A DNA stretch of 8,129 nt, taken from positions 1 through 8,129 of the forward strand of contig JAZQQF010000141.1 in NCBI GenBank assembly GCA_045628925.1. Direction: 5' to 3'. Positions 6,089 to 8,129 of the stretch are shown in pieces (within the stretch, counting starts at the first letter, position 1; the number at the start of each line of letters is the position of its first letter). The stretch comes from UBA1774 sp045628925 (GTDB lineage: Bacteria > Bacillota > Clostridia > Oscillospirales > Oscillospiraceae). Position numbers and translations under genes: made by a program. Under the pieces are notes generated by a model. That model was not told the DNA's origin. It worked only from the letters and a program-made list of their open reading frames with translations, and ran no database searches.

Positions 6089-6137
6089 GACGGTTCCGAT
6101 TCCTGACCGAAATCAAACAGAAAGAGGGTATCTCCAT

Positions 6138-7226
6138 ATGTTCACAGCAGATATGCCGATCCGCATCGGCACCAAAACAGCCAAAAACCGCATCACCATG
6201 GCCCCCACGGTGAAATTCGTCGCACCGGAGGACGGCAAGGTGACGGATTTCTTCGTGCGCCACTATGCGCTCCGCGCGCAGCACGGCTGCGGCTTCATCT
6301 GCGTGGAGGCCACCTGCATCACGCCGGAGGGCCGCCTCTCCCCCAATCAGCTGGGCCTTTGGGATGACGCGCAGATCGAAGGCCACAGGCGCATCGCGGA
6401 CGCCTGCCATCAGTACGGGGCGCTGGTCGTCCCCCAGATCCACCACGGCGGCATGGGCACTCACCCTGCCTGCGGCCCCATGGTCGGCCCCAGCGCCATG
6501 AAGCGGCGCTTCGGTCCCTATGAATCCGAGGTGAAGGAGCTGACGGTGGACGAGATCCATCGCATCATCGGCCTGTATCGGGACGCGGCCGTCCGTGCGC
6601 AGAAGGCGGGCTATGACGGAGTGCAGCTCCACGCCTGCCACAGCTATCTCATCAACGATTTCGCCTCCGGCGCGAATCAGCGCACGGATGAATACGGCGG
6701 CAGCCCGGAAAACCGCGCCCGCTTCGGCTGCGAGGTCATCCGCGCCATCCGGGAGGCCTGCGGCGAGGACTTCATTATCTCCGCCCGCGTCTCCGGCATG
6801 GATCCCACGGTGGAGGAATCCATTCAGCACGCGGAATGCTACGTGGCCGCCGGCTGCGACTATCTGCAGGTTTCCAACGGCATCGAGCCCAACGACGCGC
6901 TGGAGCATGACGAAAGCCTGCCCTATAACAAGGTCGCCTCCCTCGGCGTCCGTCTGCACGAGCATTTCAAGGGCAGAGTGCCCGTCTCCTGCGTGAACGG
7001 GCTGCGCACGCCCGAGCAGGTGAAGTATCTGCTGGAAAACGAGCTGGTAGATACCGTCGACCTTGCCTGCGGTCTGCTGGCCGACCCGGCCTTCACGGAG
7101 GCCATCCTCACCGGCGCGGACTATCACCGCTGCCTGAGCTGCCCCCATTGTTCGTGGGGTCCCGGCGGCAATCACCGCTGCCCGGCCATGCTGAAGCGCG
7201 GCGTGGACGAGTGGGATAACCTGTAA
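6138..7226 (+). CDS. Old Yellow Enzyme-type NADH:flavin oxidoreductase (short form)
   Basis: FMN-dependent TIM-barrel oxidoreductase, expected to reduce activated C=C bonds or related substrates in the cytoplasm; the real substrate is unknown. It has 362 residues with start ATG 6138, GAGGG 9 bases upstream. Family marks in order: NRITMAPT (17-24), PQIHHGG (99-105), HACHSYLINDF (165-175) with the active-site pair His165/His168, NQRTDEYGGSPENR (180-193), ISARVSG (214-220) and a phosphate-loop region VNGLRTPEQ (286-294). In the motif normally reading GRxLLxDP it has A-C-G-LLADP (310-317), so the Arg that usually contacts the FMN phosphate is replaced by Cys311. The C-terminus holds Cys332, 335, 338 and 348 (CxxCxxC-x9-C), close to the place of the 4Fe-4S ligands in 2,4-dienoyl-CoA reductases (usual spacing 2-3-11), but the following NAD(P)/FAD domains are absent. 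It could carry a cluster or take electrons from a separate partner. Confidence 0.9.
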   Translation: MFTADMPIRIGTKTAKNRITMAPTVKFVAPEDGKVTDFFVRHYALRAQHGCGFICVEATCITPEGRLSPNQLGLWDDAQIEGHRRIADACHQYGALVVPQIHHGGMGTHPACGPMVGPSAMKRRFGPYESEVKELTVDEIHRIIGLYRDAAVRAQKAGYDGVQLHACHSYLINDFASGANQRTDEYGGSPENRARFGCEVIRAIREACGEDFIISARVSGMDPTVEESIQHAECYVAAGCDYLQVSNGIEPNDALEHDESLPYNKVASLGVRLHEHFKGRVPVSCVNGLRTPEQVKYLLENELVDTVDLACGLLADPAFTEAILTGADYHRCLSCPHCSWGPGGNHRCPAMLKRGVDEWDNL

Positions 7227-7237
7227 CCGCAATAATC

Positions 7238-7278
7238 ACGCCCCCGCCCGAATCATCGGGTGGGGGCGTCGTTCTGTT
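7238..7278. terminator. Strong hairpin terminator shared by convergent genes
   Basis: A 14-bp stem, 7238-7251 with 7256-7269, interrupted only by one G-T wobble, closes an ATCA loop. It begins 11 bases after the flavoenzyme stop and is followed by CGTTCTGTT. On the minus strand it is followed by GATTATTGC and lies 17 bases past the stop of the opposite gene. The T-tracts are imperfect but the stem is very stable, so it probably ends both transcripts. Confidence 0.75.
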
Positions 7279-7286
7279 CCGATATT

Positions 7287-8057
7287 CTACGGCTCGACCT
7301 TCGTGTATTCCTCCGTGACGGGGGCAGCGTCCATCACCATCATGGCGGCGAAAATTTTCCCTTCCCGGTATTCCGGCCACGCATAAGCGCCGAGGCTGGT
7401 ATCGTAGAGGTTCGGGTTTGCCAGATACACCCGGTACATGGAGCTGTTGTTTTCCCGGATCACGATAAATTCCACCCGTTCCAGTTCTTCCCCGTCAAAG
7501 GTGAAAACGGCGGTACTGTCCTCGATCACGATGCCGCTGCGGCCGCAGATCCAAGTTCCCTGCAGCTGGGGCAGATATTCCTCGTCCACCCGGTCATAAT
7601 ACCAGAATTCCGGCTTGTCCGACTTTTCAAACACGGTGGTACGGTCGATGCCGAAGTCATAATGGATGGTCACATAGAGCTTTCCTGCTTCGTGATACAG
7701 CTCCGTGATGGAGCCGGTCTTCTGACCGCCCTCGCATACGTCCGTTCCCCGCAGCTCCAGCTCATAGCGGTCCACCGGGTTCGCGTCCGCGGCCGGAAAC
7801 GGAATGGTCCCTTCGGCCAGATACGTGTCCCGGTACTTCAGCTTGAAAACGAAGTCCTCGATGATGACGCGGGTCGCGTAGTCCCCCGTTACCCATTCGC
7901 CCTGCAGGGCGTCCAGCAGACCGTCGTCTTCCCGGACCATGCCCGGCCCGTCCATGATCTGATTCCGGATCCGGGCCCGTAGGATGAACAGCGCCGCCGC
8001 GGCGATGACGACGACCGCCGCAAGGCAGATCAGCAGGATCTTCCACACGTTTCTCAT
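7287..8057 (-). CDS. N-terminally membrane-anchored protein of unknown function with an internal repeat
   Basis: 256 residues, ATG at 8055-8057 with AAAGGAG (8063-8069) 5 bases upstream. Residues 5-26 are one hydrophobic segment flanked by Lys/Arg, without a lipobox cysteine in the usual position, so an anchored, outward-facing protein is likely. The outer part is rich in beta-prone, aromatic and acidic residues and appears duplicated: LDALQGEW followed by RVIIED..F near 48-70, and LPQLQGTW followed by GIVIED..F near 162-185. The LxGxW start is typical of small beta-barrel or lipocalin-like repeats, but I cannot name a family. It faces the flavoenzyme gene across a shared terminator. The next gene upstream is outside the window, so its context is incomplete. 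Confidence 0.82.
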   Translation of the reverse strand: MRNVWKILLICLAAVVVIAAAALFILRARIRNQIMDGPGMVREDDGLLDALQGEWVTGDYATRVIIEDFVFKLKYRDTYLAEGTIPFPAADANPVDRYELELRGTDVCEGGQKTGSITELYHEAGKLYVTIHYDFGIDRTTVFEKSDKPEFWYYDRVDEEYLPQLQGTWICGRSGIVIEDSTAVFTFDGEELERVEFIVIRENNSSMYRVYLANPNLYDTSLGAYAWPEYREGKIFAAMMVMDAAPVTEEYTKVEP

Positions 8058-8098
8058 AGCAGCTCCTTTCCACGCGCATTTTTCCGATTCTTACTGTC

Positions 8099-8128
8099 AT
8101 GATACCATATCCGCTTCCCCGCCCGCAA
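8099..8128 (-). promoter_or_regulatory. Possible promoter of the membrane-anchored protein gene
   Basis: On the minus strand TTGCGG (bases 8123-8128), an 18-base spacer and TATCAT (8099-8104) preceded by TGG give a plausible extended -10 promoter about 42 bases before the ATG. The -35 is weak and touches the window edge. Confidence 0.4.
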
Positions 8129-8129
8129 G

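Noticed and set aside
6057..6093. H-type pseudoknot (6057-6064 with 6081-6088 plus CCGTC 6065-6069 with GACGG 6089-6093)
   Set aside because: The connecting loops would have zero length across an 8-bp stem, which is not sterically possible; only alternative exclusive stems remain.
6003..7232. 409-codon minus-strand frame opposite the flavoenzyme
   Set aside because: The plus-strand frame carries all the Old Yellow Enzyme motifs; the minus frame is its complement shadow.
7260..7982. 240-codon plus-strand frame opposite the membrane-anchored protein
   Set aside because: It starts inside the terminator stem, has no ribosome binding site, and the opposite frame has a clear site and membrane anchor.

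Overview
The window looks like a piece of a Gram-positive, anaerobic Clostridia genome, most likely an Oscillospiraceae/Ruminococcaceae-type gut bacterium. This is an inference from family content and style, not from a marker gene: fairly GC-rich genes, strong AGGAGG-like ribosome binding sites, a SlyD-like FKBP, an HD-GYP sensor, a short Old Yellow Enzyme, and CxC..C..C proteins of a type common in Clostridia. No rRNA, tRNA, CRISPR array, transposase or phage gene is visible.

Layout. (1) 1-462, plus strand: 3' part of a SlyD-like peptidyl-prolyl isomerase whose start lies left of the window. (2) 463-774: gene-free convergent intergenic region with several hairpins, a cluster of GAATGAAG motifs, and what looks like a terminator split by an insertion of about 260 bp. 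(3) 775-3494, minus strand: a 680-aa protein with a central papain/C39-like cysteine peptidase domain, preceded on the same strand by a 169-aa cysteine-rich protein with four tandem FDPSK-like repeats. (4) 3495-3769: AT-rich divergent promoter region. (5) 3770-7226, plus strand: a 760-aa six-TM HD-GYP protein with two tandem PAS-like domains, then a 362-aa Old Yellow Enzyme-type flavoenzyme. (6) 7227-7286: a strong shared terminator hairpin. (7) 7287-8057, minus strand: a membrane-anchored protein of unknown function with an internal repeat, and its probable promoter at the right edge.

How the parts may work together. The HD-GYP protein should hydrolyse cyclic-di-GMP and so reset a c-di-GMP signal sensed through its membrane and PAS-like regions. 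The flavoenzyme follows it by 85 bp and may be read from the same promoter, but nothing in the sequence ties the two functions together. The cysteine-rich protein and the peptidase are codirectional with a 167-bp gap and may share the promoter at 3547-3575. The peptidase has no signal peptide or membrane segment, so it is predicted to act in the cytoplasm or to leave by a non-Sec route. No complete new system can be claimed. The most original points are the split bidirectional terminator at 469-754, the peptidase/Cys-rich pair, and the AUGUGA start-stop in front of the HD-GYP gene.
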